The notes: a model not told the origin generated them from the letters alone. A stretch of 64,000 bases of DNA from Microbacterium sp. GCS4 (GCF_001262495.1 NZ_LGYE01000003.1:186001-250000); one strand, 5' to 3'. Shown: positions 16,512 to 24,563, numbered from the stretch's first letter. Translations and numbers: made by a program.

Positions 16512-16617
16512 TGTGGCCCCGCGGGATGGTTCCGGCCTCCGATTCACACGCCATTAGTCGGATGCCGGGGCACCCGCCGTCCAGGTCGCGGCCATGCGCT
16601 CCGCGTAGGGTGGGCGG

Positions 16618-17670
16618 ATGGCCGGAATCGTATGGGACTCCTGGATCGGAACCGTCGCAGCCATCGGCATCGCGCTGGTCGCCGCCGCTGCCGCCATCGG
16701 GATGGTGACTCTCCTCACGTCTCTCGTGAGCCGCAAGGTCGAGTGGGTGCGGGACATCGCGCGCCGCTCGCGTCGGGCGCTGCTGACCACCGTCACCGTG
16801 GTCGCGGTGTGGATCGCGTGTGCGACCTCGCAGCCCGCGCAGGCCGACTGGTGGCCCTCGCTCTCACGGATCTTCCTGATCGCGACGATCCTCGCGGGGT
16901 CCTGGCTGCTCGGAGCACTGGTGTCGTTCGGCTTCGAGCGGCTGATGGTGCGCGAGGAGGAGGAGCGGGTCGGTCCGGACGCCCGGCGCCGGCGCACGCA
17001 GCTGCTCGTCATCCACCGCCTCGTGCTCGTGACCATCGCGGTGCTGGCGCTGGGCACCGTGCTCTTCACATTCCCCGAGATGCGCGCCGTCGGCACGAGC
17101 CTGCTCGCCTCGGCGGGGATCGTCAGCATCATCGCCGGCCTCGCGGCGCAGTCCATCCTCGGCAACCTGATCGCGGGCGTGCAGGTGGCCTTCACCGATG
17201 CGATCCGGGTCGGCGACGTGGTCGTCGTGGAGGGCGAGTGGGGACGCGTCGGCGAGATCAACCTCTCCTACGTCGTCGTCTACATCTGGGACGAACGGCG
17301 ACTCGTCGTGCCGTGCAGCTACTTCACGACCACGCCGATCGAGACGTGGACACGACGGTCGGACAAGATCCTCGGCACGGTCTACATGGACCTCGACTGG
17401 CGGGTGCCGATGGCGGAGGTGCGCGCCGAGTTCGAGCGGATCGTCGAGGCCTCGCCGTTCTGGGACGGTCGCTCGTCGAGCGCTCTCGTGACCGACTCGC
17501 AGGGCGGGTTCGTGACCGTGCGATTCGTCATGTCGTCGAAGGACTCGTCGGATCAGTGGGATCTCCGGTGCGAGGTCCGCGAGCGGATGATGACCTGGCT
17601 GCAGCAGACGCATCCGGAGGCACTGCCGCGCACCCGCGTCAGCGTCGAGGCGGGCGGAACCTCCGACTAG
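16618..17670 (+). CDS. Small-conductance mechanosensitive channel (MscS family)
   Basis: A 350-aa membrane protein with N-terminal helices, a pore-lining helix around SLLASAGIVSIIAGLAAQSILGN and the beta domain (AIRVGDVVVVEGEWGRVGEINLSY) that define MscS. It opens under membrane tension to release solutes on hypo-osmotic shock. The C-terminal alpha/beta vestibule is present (YMDLDWRVPMAEV to the end). The stop is only 5 bp from the stop of the opposing emfourin gene, so there is no room for a separate terminator. Confidence 0.9.
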   Translation: MAGIVWDSWIGTVAAIGIALVAAAAAIGMVTLLTSLVSRKVEWVRDIARRSRRALLTTVTVVAVWIACATSQPAQADWWPSLSRIFLIATILAGSWLLGALVSFGFERLMVREEEERVGPDARRRRTQLLVIHRLVLVTIAVLALGTVLFTFPEMRAVGTSLLASAGIVSIIAGLAAQSILGNLIAGVQVAFTDAIRVGDVVVVEGEWGRVGEINLSYVVVYIWDERRLVVPCSYFTTTPIETWTRRSDKILGTVYMDLDWRVPMAEVRAEFERIVEASPFWDGRSSSALVTDSQGGFVTVRFVMSSKDSSDQWDLRCEVRERMMTWLQQTHPEALPRTRVSVEAGGTSD

Positions 17671-17675
17671 AAGCT

Positions 17676-18029
17676 TCAGGCGGATGCTGCGCGCACGGCG
17701 TCGACGAGGGCGCGCCAGGGTCCATCGAGCGCCGAGTCGGGGAGTTCGCGCTCGCGCCTCTGCTCAGGGGTGCGCACACGGATGACCCAGACGAACCGGT
17801 CGGCGCCGCGCTCGGCATCCTCGTCGGCATCCCACGGGCAGTCGTCGACCATGCTGATCCACTCGGGAGCCTCGGCGGGCTCCGGTTCGACCTGCCACTC
17901 GCGTCGGATGCCGGCGATCCCGCCCGTCCGCACGACGACGATCACGACTCGCGCGTCGGTCGATCCGTCGGCCGGCTCGATGCGCGGTCCGCCCGTCGGC
18001 CGGTCACTCGGTGGAGGGGGCTGGCTCAT
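17676..18029 (-). CDS. Emfourin-like inhibitor of M4 protease
   Basis: A small protein of about 117 aa whose gene directly follows and overlaps an M4 protease gene by 26 nt. Size, order and the RVVIVVVRTGGIAGIRREWQV opening strand fit emfourin (M4in), the specific inhibitor encoded next to protealysin-like proteases. The ATG at 18029 has GGGAG 9 nt upstream; an ATG at 18035 is possible. Co-expression of protease and inhibitor suggests the protease is kept silent in the cytosol. Family assignment rests mainly on context plus general resemblance. Confidence 0.8.
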   Translation of the reverse strand: MSQPPPPSDRPTGGPRIEPADGSTDARVVIVVVRTGGIAGIRREWQVEPEPAEAPEWISMVDDCPWDADEDAERGADRFVWVIRVRTPEQRRERELPDSALDGPWRALVDAVRAASA

Positions 18030-19068
18030 CTCCATAGACTCCCACGGTCGTCCACGCGCGTCGAGCGGATGCCGCGGTGGCCTCGTCGACCTCGGCGGCG
18101 GCCGCGACGGTCGCATCGGCGAACTCGGTGAAGTTCGCGGTGCTCGAGAGGTCGCCGGTGAGCGCTCGGTACCAGACCGTGCCCGCGGTCTCCCACGCCT
18201 TGCCGCCGAGGTCGATCGCGAACAGCGCGAAGGCCCGATTCGGGATGCCGGAGTTGATGTGCACGCCGCCGTTGTCCTCGGTCGTGCGCACGAACCCGCT
18301 CATGTGGTCGGGCTGCGGATCCTTGCCGAGCTCGTCGTCGTCGTAGGCCGTGCCGGGGGCGATCATCGAGCGCAGCGCCACGCCCTCGACGGCATCCGTG
18401 AAGATCTCGGCGCCGATCAGCCACGTGGCGTCGGCGGCGTCCTGGCCGGTGAGGTACTGCTCGGTCAGGGCGCCGAACACATCGGCGATCGACTCGTTGA
18501 GGGCGCCCGGCTGCCCCTGGTACTCGAGGTTCGCCGTGTGCTGCACGACGCCGTGCGCGAGCTCGTGGCCGATCACGGTGGTCGATCGCGTGAACCCTGT
18601 GAACACCTCGCCGTCGCCGTCGCCAAACACCATGCGCTCGCCGTCCCAGAAGGCGTTGTCGTAGTCGACGCCGTAGTGCACGGTCGCGTCGAGAGGGGCG
18701 CCGGCGTCGTCGAGCGAGTTGCGGGCGAACGCCGACAATAGCAGCTCGAAGGTCGCGCCGAGACCGTCGAACGCCTCGTTCACGGAGGCGTCGTCGACCG
18801 GCGCGTCGTCTTCGGTGCGCACGACCGCCCCGGGCAGGGTCTGCGTGTTCGCGGCATCGCTGATCGTGCGGTTCGGCGCATCGGACAGCTGTGCGACGAG
18901 ATCGCCGTTCTCGTCGATCGACAGGTCGATGCGCGCGCGGAACGGCGGTCGACCCGCGGTGAGCGTCTGCCGGGCGGCCGCGGCCGCACGCGGGTAGCGG
19001 CCCGACTCGGCCAGGCGCGCGAGCAGGTAGGACGGGACGACTCCGGGGGATGCGACGTGGCTGCTCAT
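18004..19068 (-). CDS. Protealysin-like M4 metalloprotease
   Basis: A 354-aa thermolysin-family (M4) zinc endopeptidase. HELAHGVVQHT supplies two zinc His ligands and the catalytic Glu, NESIADVFGAL the third ligand, and NGGVHINSGIPN the late His region. There is no signal peptide, and the N-terminal segment is short (about 50 residues before the catalytic domain begins), both typical of the protealysin group whose members act inside or outside cells without a Sec signal. It is translationally coupled to the emfourin gene, which encodes its likely inhibitor. Confidence 0.93.
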   Translation of the reverse strand: MSSHVASPGVVPSYLLARLAESGRYPRAAAAARQTLTAGRPPFRARIDLSIDENGDLVAQLSDAPNRTISDAANTQTLPGAVVRTEDDAPVDDASVNEAFDGLGATFELLLSAFARNSLDDAGAPLDATVHYGVDYDNAFWDGERMVFGDGDGEVFTGFTRSTTVIGHELAHGVVQHTANLEYQGQPGALNESIADVFGALTEQYLTGQDAADATWLIGAEIFTDAVEGVALRSMIAPGTAYDDDELGKDPQPDHMSGFVRTTEDNGGVHINSGIPNRAFALFAIDLGGKAWETAGTVWYRALTGDLSSTANFTEFADATVAAAAEVDEATAASARRAWTTVGVYGDEPAPSTE

Positions 19069-19129
19069 GGTCCGACCCTACGCCGGGGGTCCGACGTCGG
19101 GGCGGATGCCGGGGTCGGCTTTCCCGAAG

Positions 19130-19249
19130 TCAGGATCCGGCGACGACCTCGATCACGGTCGTGCGCACCCCTCCGGCTTCATAGCGCACCGGCATCCCGG
19201 GATGGGCGAGCGAGAACCAGAACACCCCGTCCGCCGAGTCGTAGCGCAC
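19130..19249 (-). CDS. Possible 39-residue protein
   Basis: A minus-strand frame reads VRYDSADGVFWFSLAHPGMP and ends in TVIEVVAGS and TGA. The sequence looks like a real small beta-rich protein, and no alternative gene covers it. There is no ribosome site; coding-like residues (FPRVIC) also continue upstream of the GTG without an ATG, so the true start is unclear, or this is a remnant. It lies between the M4 protease and the divergent SDR gene. Confidence 0.35.
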   Translation of the reverse strand: MRYDSADGVFWFSLAHPGMPVRYEAGGVRTTVIEVVAGS

Positions 19250-19274
19250 GCAGATGACGCGCGGAAACCTCGCG

Positions 19275-19280
19275 TAAAAT
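19275..19280 (+). promoter_or_regulatory. -10 box of a leaderless promoter for the SDR gene
   Basis: TAAAAT ends 7 bp before the GTG start at 19288, which places transcription initiation at or next to the start codon. No ribosome site precedes the GTG. This is the standard leaderless arrangement in actinobacteria. No clear -35 box was identified. Confidence 0.6.
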
Positions 19281-19287
19281 CGGGACG

Positions 19288-20796
19288 GTGACCGACGCGA
19301 ACCCTGAAATCGGCGCCGGCCTCGACCCGGACGATCTCGCCACGACCCTGCGCGTGCTCCGCCAGCTGCACACGATCGACAACGAGCATCCCGACTTCAT
19401 CGCCGTGCGGCAGGCGACCGCCGCGATGTTCAAGGACGTCAAGCGCGTGCGGCGCAAGCAGATCCGCGACGCGATCGCCGAGGCCGACAAGGCCGTCGTC
19501 GCCCGCACGGCGACCGGTGCCCCCGACCGCATCGACGACGAGACCCGCGGCAACGACCTCGCGACGAGCGTCGTCGACGCGCCCATCGCGGGCGAGCTGC
19601 TCAAACCCCGCAACTGCTACATCTGCAAGAAGCCGTACACGATCGTCGACGCCTTCTACCACCAGCTCTGCCCGGACTGCGCACGTTTCAGCCACGGCAA
19701 GCGCAACGCCCGCACCGACCTCACCGGCAAGCGCGCGCTGCTCACCGGAGGTCGCGCGAAGATCGGCATGCACATCGCGCTGCGCCTGCTCCGCGACGGC
19801 GCGCACACCACCATCACGACGCGGTTCCCGCGCGACGCCGTGCGCCGCTTCTCGGCACTGGAGGACTCCGCCGACTGGCTGCACCGGCTGCGCGTCGTCG
19901 GAATCGACCTGCGCGACCCCGCTCAGGTGATCGGCCTCGCCGACTCGGTCGCGGCCCAGGGGCCCCTCGACATCCTCATCAACAACGCCGCGCAGACCGT
20001 GCGGCGCTCGCCCGGCGCGTACTCGCTGCTGGCGGATGCCGAGCTGCAGCCCCTTCCCGACGGCCCGTTGCCCGAGATGGAGACGTTCGGGCACACCGCC
20101 GACCCGCACCCGCAGGCGCTGCAGGCCTCGGTCGACGCGCATCCGCTGCTGTCGGTCGCGGCTCTCGGCGGCACGGTCGCCGAGCAGGGCGGGCAGGCGC
20201 TCACCGCAGAAGACCTCGCGCGTCTCGCGATGGCCCCGGGGTCGTCGTCGCTCGAGAAGCACGCCGACGGCACGGCGATCGACGCCGGTGGCCTCGTGCC
20301 CGACGTGAACCGGGTGAACAGCTGGGTGCAGTCGGTCGACCAGGTCGATCCGCTCGAGATGCTCGAGGTGCAGCTCGCGAACACCACCGCGCCGTTCCTG
20401 CTCATCAGCCGGCTGCGGGCCGCGATGGCGGCATCGTCGTCGCACCGCAAGTACGTGGTCAACGTGTCGGCGATGGAGGGGCAGTTCTCGCGCCGGTACA
20501 AGGGACCGGGGCATCCGCACACCAACATGGCGAAGGCCGCGCTCAACATGCTCACGCGCACGAGTGCGGGGGAGATGCTCGAGACCGACGGCATCCTCAT
20601 GACCGCCGTCGACACCGGGTGGATCACCGACGAGCGCCCCCACTTCACGAAGGTGCGTCTTGCCGAGGAGGGGTTCCACGCCCCGCTCGACCTCGTCGAC
20701 GGAGCCGCTCGCGTGTACGACCCGATCGTGCGCGGGGAGGCCGGCGAGGACGTCTTCGGCGTCTTCCTCAAGGACTACGAGCCCAGCCCCTGGTGA
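19288..20796 (+). CDS. SDR-family oxidoreductase with N-terminal zinc-finger
   Basis: A 502-aa protein, about twice the size of a plain short-chain dehydrogenase. Residues ~1-105 are a helical segment, ~109-130 contain CYICKKPYTIVDAFYHQLCP and a second CxxC that would bind zinc, and the SDR domain begins at about 148 with RALLTGGRAKIG (a variant of the TGxxxGIG nucleotide motif) and continues with LINNAA. A long insert separates NNAA from the region of the catalytic Ser (VNVSAMEG); the Tyr/Lys pair expected as YxxxK is replaced by HTNMAKAALN, keeping only the Lys. Substrate unknown; loss of Tyr may mean altered chemistry. Confidence 0.85.
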   Translation: MTDANPEIGAGLDPDDLATTLRVLRQLHTIDNEHPDFIAVRQATAAMFKDVKRVRRKQIRDAIAEADKAVVARTATGAPDRIDDETRGNDLATSVVDAPIAGELLKPRNCYICKKPYTIVDAFYHQLCPDCARFSHGKRNARTDLTGKRALLTGGRAKIGMHIALRLLRDGAHTTITTRFPRDAVRRFSALEDSADWLHRLRVVGIDLRDPAQVIGLADSVAAQGPLDILINNAAQTVRRSPGAYSLLADAELQPLPDGPLPEMETFGHTADPHPQALQASVDAHPLLSVAALGGTVAEQGGQALTAEDLARLAMAPGSSSLEKHADGTAIDAGGLVPDVNRVNSWVQSVDQVDPLEMLEVQLANTTAPFLLISRLRAAMAASSSHRKYVVNVSAMEGQFSRRYKGPGHPHTNMAKAALNMLTRTSAGEMLETDGILMTAVDTGWITDERPHFTKVRLAEEGFHAPLDLVDGAARVYDPIVRGEAGEDVFGVFLKDYEPSPW

Positions 20797-20820
20797 CCTG
20801 ACGGAGCCACCGCTCCACGA

Positions 20821-20879
20821 TTCGAATCGCGTGCTTTGCGGGTTTCGAGTCCCGGAATCTGCAAAGCAGGCGATTCGAA
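20821..20879. repeat. Inverted repeat between convergent genes
   Basis: TTCGAATCGCGTGCTTTGC (20821-20839) pairs with 20861-20879 at 18 of 19 positions. It lies between the ends of the SDR gene and the opposing HxlR gene and probably acts as a two-way terminator. Confidence 0.75.
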
Positions 20880-20901
20880 ACAGCCAGTGGAGGCCCGGGC
20901 G

Positions 20902-21240
20902 TCAGCGCGTCGGCGCCTCGAGGGTCGCGGAGGCCCAGGCGCCGAGCTGGTCGAGGATGGGCAGCAGGCCGCGTCCGCCGTCCGTGAGGGCGTAGGACAC
21001 CGTCACCGGCGGACCCGCGTCGACCGCGCGCGCCACGAGGCCGGCGTCGGTCAGTTCGCCGAGCCGATCCGACAGCACGGTGTCGCTGATGCCGGCGACC
21101 GCGCGGCGCAGGGCGACGAACGTCGAGGGGCCGTTGCCGAGCGACGACAGGATCATGCCGTTCCACCGCTTGCCGAGCACGCTGAACGCCAGCGTGACGG
21201 CGGCGTCGCACCTGTTCAGATCGTCACCGGCCTCGGGCAT
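20902..21240 (-). CDS. HxlR-family transcriptional regulator
   Basis: A 112-aa winged-helix protein of the HxlR group (VLGKRWNGMILSSLGNGPSTFVALRRAVAGISDTVLSDRLGELTDAGLV). A cysteine at residue 11 (NRCDAAV) occupies the place of the N-terminal redox Cys of YodB/HypR/QorR-type regulators, which sense quinones and disulfide stress through it. It is divergent from an FMN-dependent azoreductase gene, the same partner YodB controls in Bacillus subtilis. It probably represses the azoreductase until the Cys is modified. Confidence 0.9.
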   Translation of the reverse strand: MPEAGDDLNRCDAAVTLAFSVLGKRWNGMILSSLGNGPSTFVALRRAVAGISDTVLSDRLGELTDAGLVARAVDAGPPVTVSYALTDGGRGLLPILDQLGAWASATLEAPTR

Positions 21241-21271
21241 GACGCCATTCTACCTGTGCTACGTTAACGCG

Positions 21272-21305
21272 AGTCGCTAAGAAAAACAGAGCGACTACGA
21301 AAAAC
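21272..21305. promoter_or_regulatory. Candidate HxlR operator
   Basis: The azoreductase promoter region has AGTCGCT (21272-21278) and its inverse AGCGACT (21290-21296), overlaid on two 11-bp direct repeats CTAAGAAAAAC (21277-21287) and CTACGAAAAAC (21295-21305) 18 bp apart. This is the most structured element in the 77-bp divergent region, so it is the likely regulator site. Confidence 0.45.
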
Positions 21306-21317
21306 GAAAGGTCAGCC

Positions 21318-21971
21318 ATGTCCCTGTTCCGCCTGGATGCCAGCATCCTCCCCGCGTCGTCCGCCAGCCGATCGCTCGCCGACCTCGTCGAGGCCGAGTG
21401 GACGGCATCCCACCCCGACTCCGCCGTGACCCGCCGCGACCTCGCCGCCGACCCCGTGCCCGCGACCGCCTGGGCGGATGCCGTGACCGGAGGCTTCGTC
21501 GAGGAGGCGCAGCGCACCCCGGCGCAGGTCGAGGCCCGCGCCCTCGCCACGACGTTCGCCGACGAGCTCATCGCCGCCGACGCCCTGCTGTTCGCGGTGC
21601 CGCTGTACAACTACGGCGTCTCGCAGCACTTCAAGACCTGGTTCGACCTGGCCTACACCGACCCGCGCATCGACCCGCAGGGCACGGCGCTGCGCGGCAA
21701 GCCCGCGACGCTGGTCACGGTGCTCGGCGGCAACTACGCCCCCGGAACTCCCAAGGAGGGCTGGGACCACTCCACCGGATGGCTGCGCCGCGTGCTCGAA
21801 GACGTCTGGGGCCTCGACCTGCGCGTCGTGCAGCGTCCGTTCACGCTCGTCGGCGTGAACCCGGCACTCGACGCCTTCGCCGACACGGCTCGCGAGCTCA
21901 AGGAGAACGCGGAGTCCGACGCCGTCGCCTTTGGCCGCGAGCTCGCGGCACGTCGGGGCGAGGTCGCCTGA
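21318..21971 (+). CDS. azoR: FMN-dependent NADH:quinone oxidoreductase / azoreductase
   Basis: A 217-aa flavodoxin-like protein of the AzoR family. The N-terminal phosphate-binding region (LDASILPASSASRSLAD) and the block PLYNYGVSQHFKTWFDLAY, which binds the FMN ring and substrate, are both typical. It reduces quinones and azo compounds by two electrons and protects against thiol-reactive electrophiles. It is preceded by a purine-rich GAAAGG ribosome site and is divergent from an HxlR regulator with an N-terminal Cys. Confidence 0.92.
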   Translation: MSLFRLDASILPASSASRSLADLVEAEWTASHPDSAVTRRDLAADPVPATAWADAVTGGFVEEAQRTPAQVEARALATTFADELIAADALLFAVPLYNYGVSQHFKTWFDLAYTDPRIDPQGTALRGKPATLVTVLGGNYAPGTPKEGWDHSTGWLRRVLEDVWGLDLRVVQRPFTLVGVNPALDAFADTARELKENAESDAVAFGRELAARRGEVA

Positions 21972-21991
21972 CCCTCAGGCCGTCCGACGGC

Positions 21992-22072
21992 GACTTCTGC
22001 GGCCGAACGCGACTTCTGCGGCCTCGATAGGGGATCGAGGCCGCAGAAGTTCGTCATGGCCGCAGAAGTCGG
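21992..22072. repeat. Nested inverted repeat
   Basis: The unit GACTTCTGCGGCC occurs twice in direct order (from 21993 and 22012) and its inverse twice (22041 and 22060 areas), folding into one long hairpin of 21992-22029 with 22035-22072. It sits between the convergent azoreductase and Nramp-like genes and is likely a terminator or REP-like element. Confidence 0.75.
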
Positions 22073-22089
22073 CCGGGTGAAGCCCCTGC

Positions 22090-23397
22090 CTAGCCGATGA
22101 GGGTCAGGAACAGCCGGATCGACAGGGCGAGCACCGCCGCCAGGCCGATGACGCCGGCCGCGTTCTGCCACCAGGTGTTGCGCATGTCGCCCATGAGCTT
22201 CACGCGGTTCGCCATGACGATGATCAGCGCGGCGAGCACCGGGGCGACGAACACCGTCAGCGCCTGGGCGACGACGATCAGCTGCACCGGGGACTGCTGG
22301 AACGTCACGGTCACGACGACCCCGAAGACGAGGATGCTGGCGCTCACGAGCTTCGCGGTGAGCGAGCTCGACGACGCGCCACGGCCGAGTCCGTCCGACA
22401 GCATGGTTCCGCCGGCGGTCGCGTTCGCGATCATCGACGAGAACGCCGCGCCGAAGAATCCGAGCGCGAAGATCGTCGAGCCCACGGGACCGGCGAGCGG
22501 TTCGAAGATCCCCGCGAGCGCCACGATCGTCGGTGCGGTCTCTCCGGTCTTGCCCAGGACGGAGGCCGCGACCACGATGACCAGCGCGGTCATGATGCCG
22601 GGCGCGACGATGCCGGGGACGGTATCGACGATCGTGACGTCACGGTAGTCGGCCTCGGTCCGCCCGCGCTCCTTCGTGCCGTACGCCGTGTAGAAGGCCG
22701 CGTTGATCGAGAAGTTCGTGCCGACGAGGGCGACGATCAGCAGCCATGCGCCGCCGGGGAAGGTCGGGAGGAGTCCGACGCCCGCTGCTGCCCAGTCCGG
22801 GTTCGAGATGAACGCCGAGGCGACGAACGCGATCGCCATGAGGGCGACGATCACGACGAGCACCTTCTCCACGACGCGGTAGACGTTGCGGAGGAGAAGG
22901 AGGGCGGCGACCGCGGCGGTGCAGATGACGGTCCACATGATCGGGCTGCCGCCGAAGAGCATGGAGAGCCCGAGGCCGGAGCCGACGGCGTTGCCGACCG
23001 AGAAGCACAGCGTGATGAGGAAGACGCCGATGCCCGCGAGCACACCGACCCAGCCGCCGAGGTGCTCCTTGATGGAGGAGATCAGCGAGGTGGGCGACTT
23101 GATGCCGAGGCGGACGGCCATGTCGGTGAGGAAGATCATCAGGATCGTCGATACCACGATCACCCAGATGAGGGCGTACTGGTAGCCGCTGCCGGCCTGG
23201 ACGGCGGTGGTCAGGTTGCCCGGCCCGAACTGCCAGGCGCCCGCGACGAACGCCGGACCGATGAGGGCCAGGTGCTGCCAGAACGGGCGCCGTTGCTTGC
23301 GTGAGGTGACGATGTTCTTCATCGTCTCAGTGGAGACCCGTCCGTAGCCAGTGCCCGGCGTGGTGGCGGAGTGACGCGTTGTCGTGCGTTCGTTCAT
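22090..23397 (-). CDS. Nramp-related transporter lacking canonical metal motifs
   Basis: A 435-aa membrane protein with about 11 helices and the overall Nramp fold sequence pattern. The TM1 metal motif DPGN is replaced by GPGN (residues 58-61), and the TM6 MPH motif by the run GTNFSINAAFY, so the known divalent-metal ligands are missing. It is encoded 79 bp after an aldolase-like enzyme and lies in a LacI-controlled catabolic set. Transport of an organic acid or other non-metal substrate is therefore possible. The ATG at 23397 has AAGGA 7 nt upstream; a longer open frame is unsupported. Confidence 0.85.
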   Translation of the reverse strand: MNERTTTRHSATTPGTGYGRVSTETMKNIVTSRKQRRPFWQHLALIGPAFVAGAWQFGPGNLTTAVQAGSGYQYALIWVIVVSTILMIFLTDMAVRLGIKSPTSLISSIKEHLGGWVGVLAGIGVFLITLCFSVGNAVGSGLGLSMLFGGSPIMWTVICTAAVAALLLLRNVYRVVEKVLVVIVALMAIAFVASAFISNPDWAAAGVGLLPTFPGGAWLLIVALVGTNFSINAAFYTAYGTKERGRTEADYRDVTIVDTVPGIVAPGIMTALVIVVAASVLGKTGETAPTIVALAGIFEPLAGPVGSTIFALGFFGAAFSSMIANATAGGTMLSDGLGRGASSSSLTAKLVSASILVFGVVVTVTFQQSPVQLIVVAQALTVFVAPVLAALIIVMANRVKLMGDMRNTWWQNAAGVIGLAAVLALSIRLFLTLIG

Positions 23398-23476
23398 GAT
23401 CGTGTCCTTCGAGTCGTCGTTGACTGCTGGGAGGTGGTGGGCGAGGCGGTCTTCGGCGACCGCCCCGCCCTGGTCG

Positions 23477-24412
23477 TCACGCCGAGACGGTGACCTTGCC
23501 GAGCCCGGCCAGCGCGAAGGCGGCGGCGATCTCGGCATCCGCGCCCTCCGGAAGAGGGAGGAGCGGCGTGCGGACGGTGGCGTGATCGAGGATGCCGCGC
23601 TGCACGAGTCCCCACTTCAACGCCACGGTTCCCTCCATGTGCGAGCCGCGGTGGTACACGTTCTGCGTGACCGGGAGCAGGCGCTCGTGGATGGCGTGGG
23701 CGGCTTCGTAATCGCGCGCCTTGCCGGCGGCGATGAGCTCGACGAGAGGCTCGGGTGCGACGTTGCCGTAGCCGACCAGGAGGCCGTCGACGTCGAACAT
23801 CGTCGGAAGCAGGTACTCGTCGTGGCAGGAGAGGATCTGCAGCTCGGGGTAGGCGGCGCGGAGCGCGGGGATCTCGGTGTACCAGCGACGCATGTTGCGG
23901 ACGCCGTTCTTCGTGGCGAACACGCCCTCCTGGCCGGCGATCTCGAGCTGCGTGTCGAGGTCGTAGGTCGCCTTGGTGTTGTCGGGGTACTGGAAGAGGA
24001 TGAGCGGCAGACCCGACTCCTCGTAGATCTCCCGGTAACGCGACTGCGGGGCGCCCTGCTGGTATCCGAAGCGCAGCCACCCGTGCGACGGGTAGACGAG
24101 ACCGGCCGCCGCGCCCGCGTCGACCGCGGCCTTGGCTTCGAGAGCGGCGGTCTTGTTGCCCTCCTTGGTGATGCCGGCGATCACGGGGACGCGGCCGTCG
24201 GTCGAGGCGACGAAGGCGCGGATGACGTCGAGCTGCTCCTCCTCGGTGAGGAACGTGCCCTCACCGGCGTGGCCGAGCACGACGAGGCTCTTGACACCGT
24301 CGATCGAGCCGAGCCAGGAGCCGAGGCGCTGGATAGCGTCGTAGTCGACGTCGCCGGCCTCGGTGAAGGGGGTGACGGGGGCGGGGTTGAGGCCGCGGAG
24401 GTCGAGAGTCAT
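23477..24412 (-). CDS. Dihydrodipicolinate synthase-family aldolase
   Basis: A 311-aa TIM-barrel class I aldolase of the DapA/NanA family. The Schiff-base Lys is in VFATKNG, and the tyrosine strand is LFQYPDN in place of the usual Y-N-P segment. The GTTGE loop is GHAGEGTFL. These differences argue against lysine biosynthesis and for a catabolic keto-acid aldolase or dehydratase. The ATG has AAGGAAAGGA upstream. The Nramp-related transporter follows and a LacI gene is divergent, indicating an inducible uptake and breakdown pathway for an unknown keto acid or sugar derivative. Confidence 0.88.
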   Translation of the reverse strand: MTLDLRGLNPAPVTPFTEAGDVDYDAIQRLGSWLGSIDGVKSLVVLGHAGEGTFLTEEEQLDVIRAFVASTDGRVPVIAGITKEGNKTAALEAKAAVDAGAAAGLVYPSHGWLRFGYQQGAPQSRYREIYEESGLPLILFQYPDNTKATYDLDTQLEIAGQEGVFATKNGVRNMRRWYTEIPALRAAYPELQILSCHDEYLLPTMFDVDGLLVGYGNVAPEPLVELIAAGKARDYEAAHAIHERLLPVTQNVYHRGSHMEGTVALKWGLVQRGILDHATVRTPLLPLPEGADAEIAAAFALAGLGKVTVSA

Positions 24413-24464
24413 GATCGGTCCTTTCCTTGGAGCTTCTTCGCTGGTTTCTCGTCATCGAGATTGT

Positions 24465-24500
24465 GGGAACGTTTGCGGGAACGTTTGCAGGAACGATTGC
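24465..24500. promoter_or_regulatory. Three tandem LacI-type sites
   Basis: Three contiguous 12-bp units: GGGAACGTTTGC, GGGAACGTTTGC and AGGAACGATTGC. Each centres on AACGTT or AACGAT, the core of many LacI-family operators. They lie between the divergent aldolase and LacI genes, so the regulator probably binds here cooperatively and represses both directions. Confidence 0.65.
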
Positions 24501-24563
24501 AAGTATGATCGGGGATGCGCGGGTTGTCAACACCCCGATCAGGATTCCATCGAGGAGGATGCC

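Noticed and set aside
21992..22072. Repeat array at 22 kb as a CRISPR
   Set aside because: Only two direct and two inverted copies, with no unique spacers of regular size and no cas genes. It is a hairpin.
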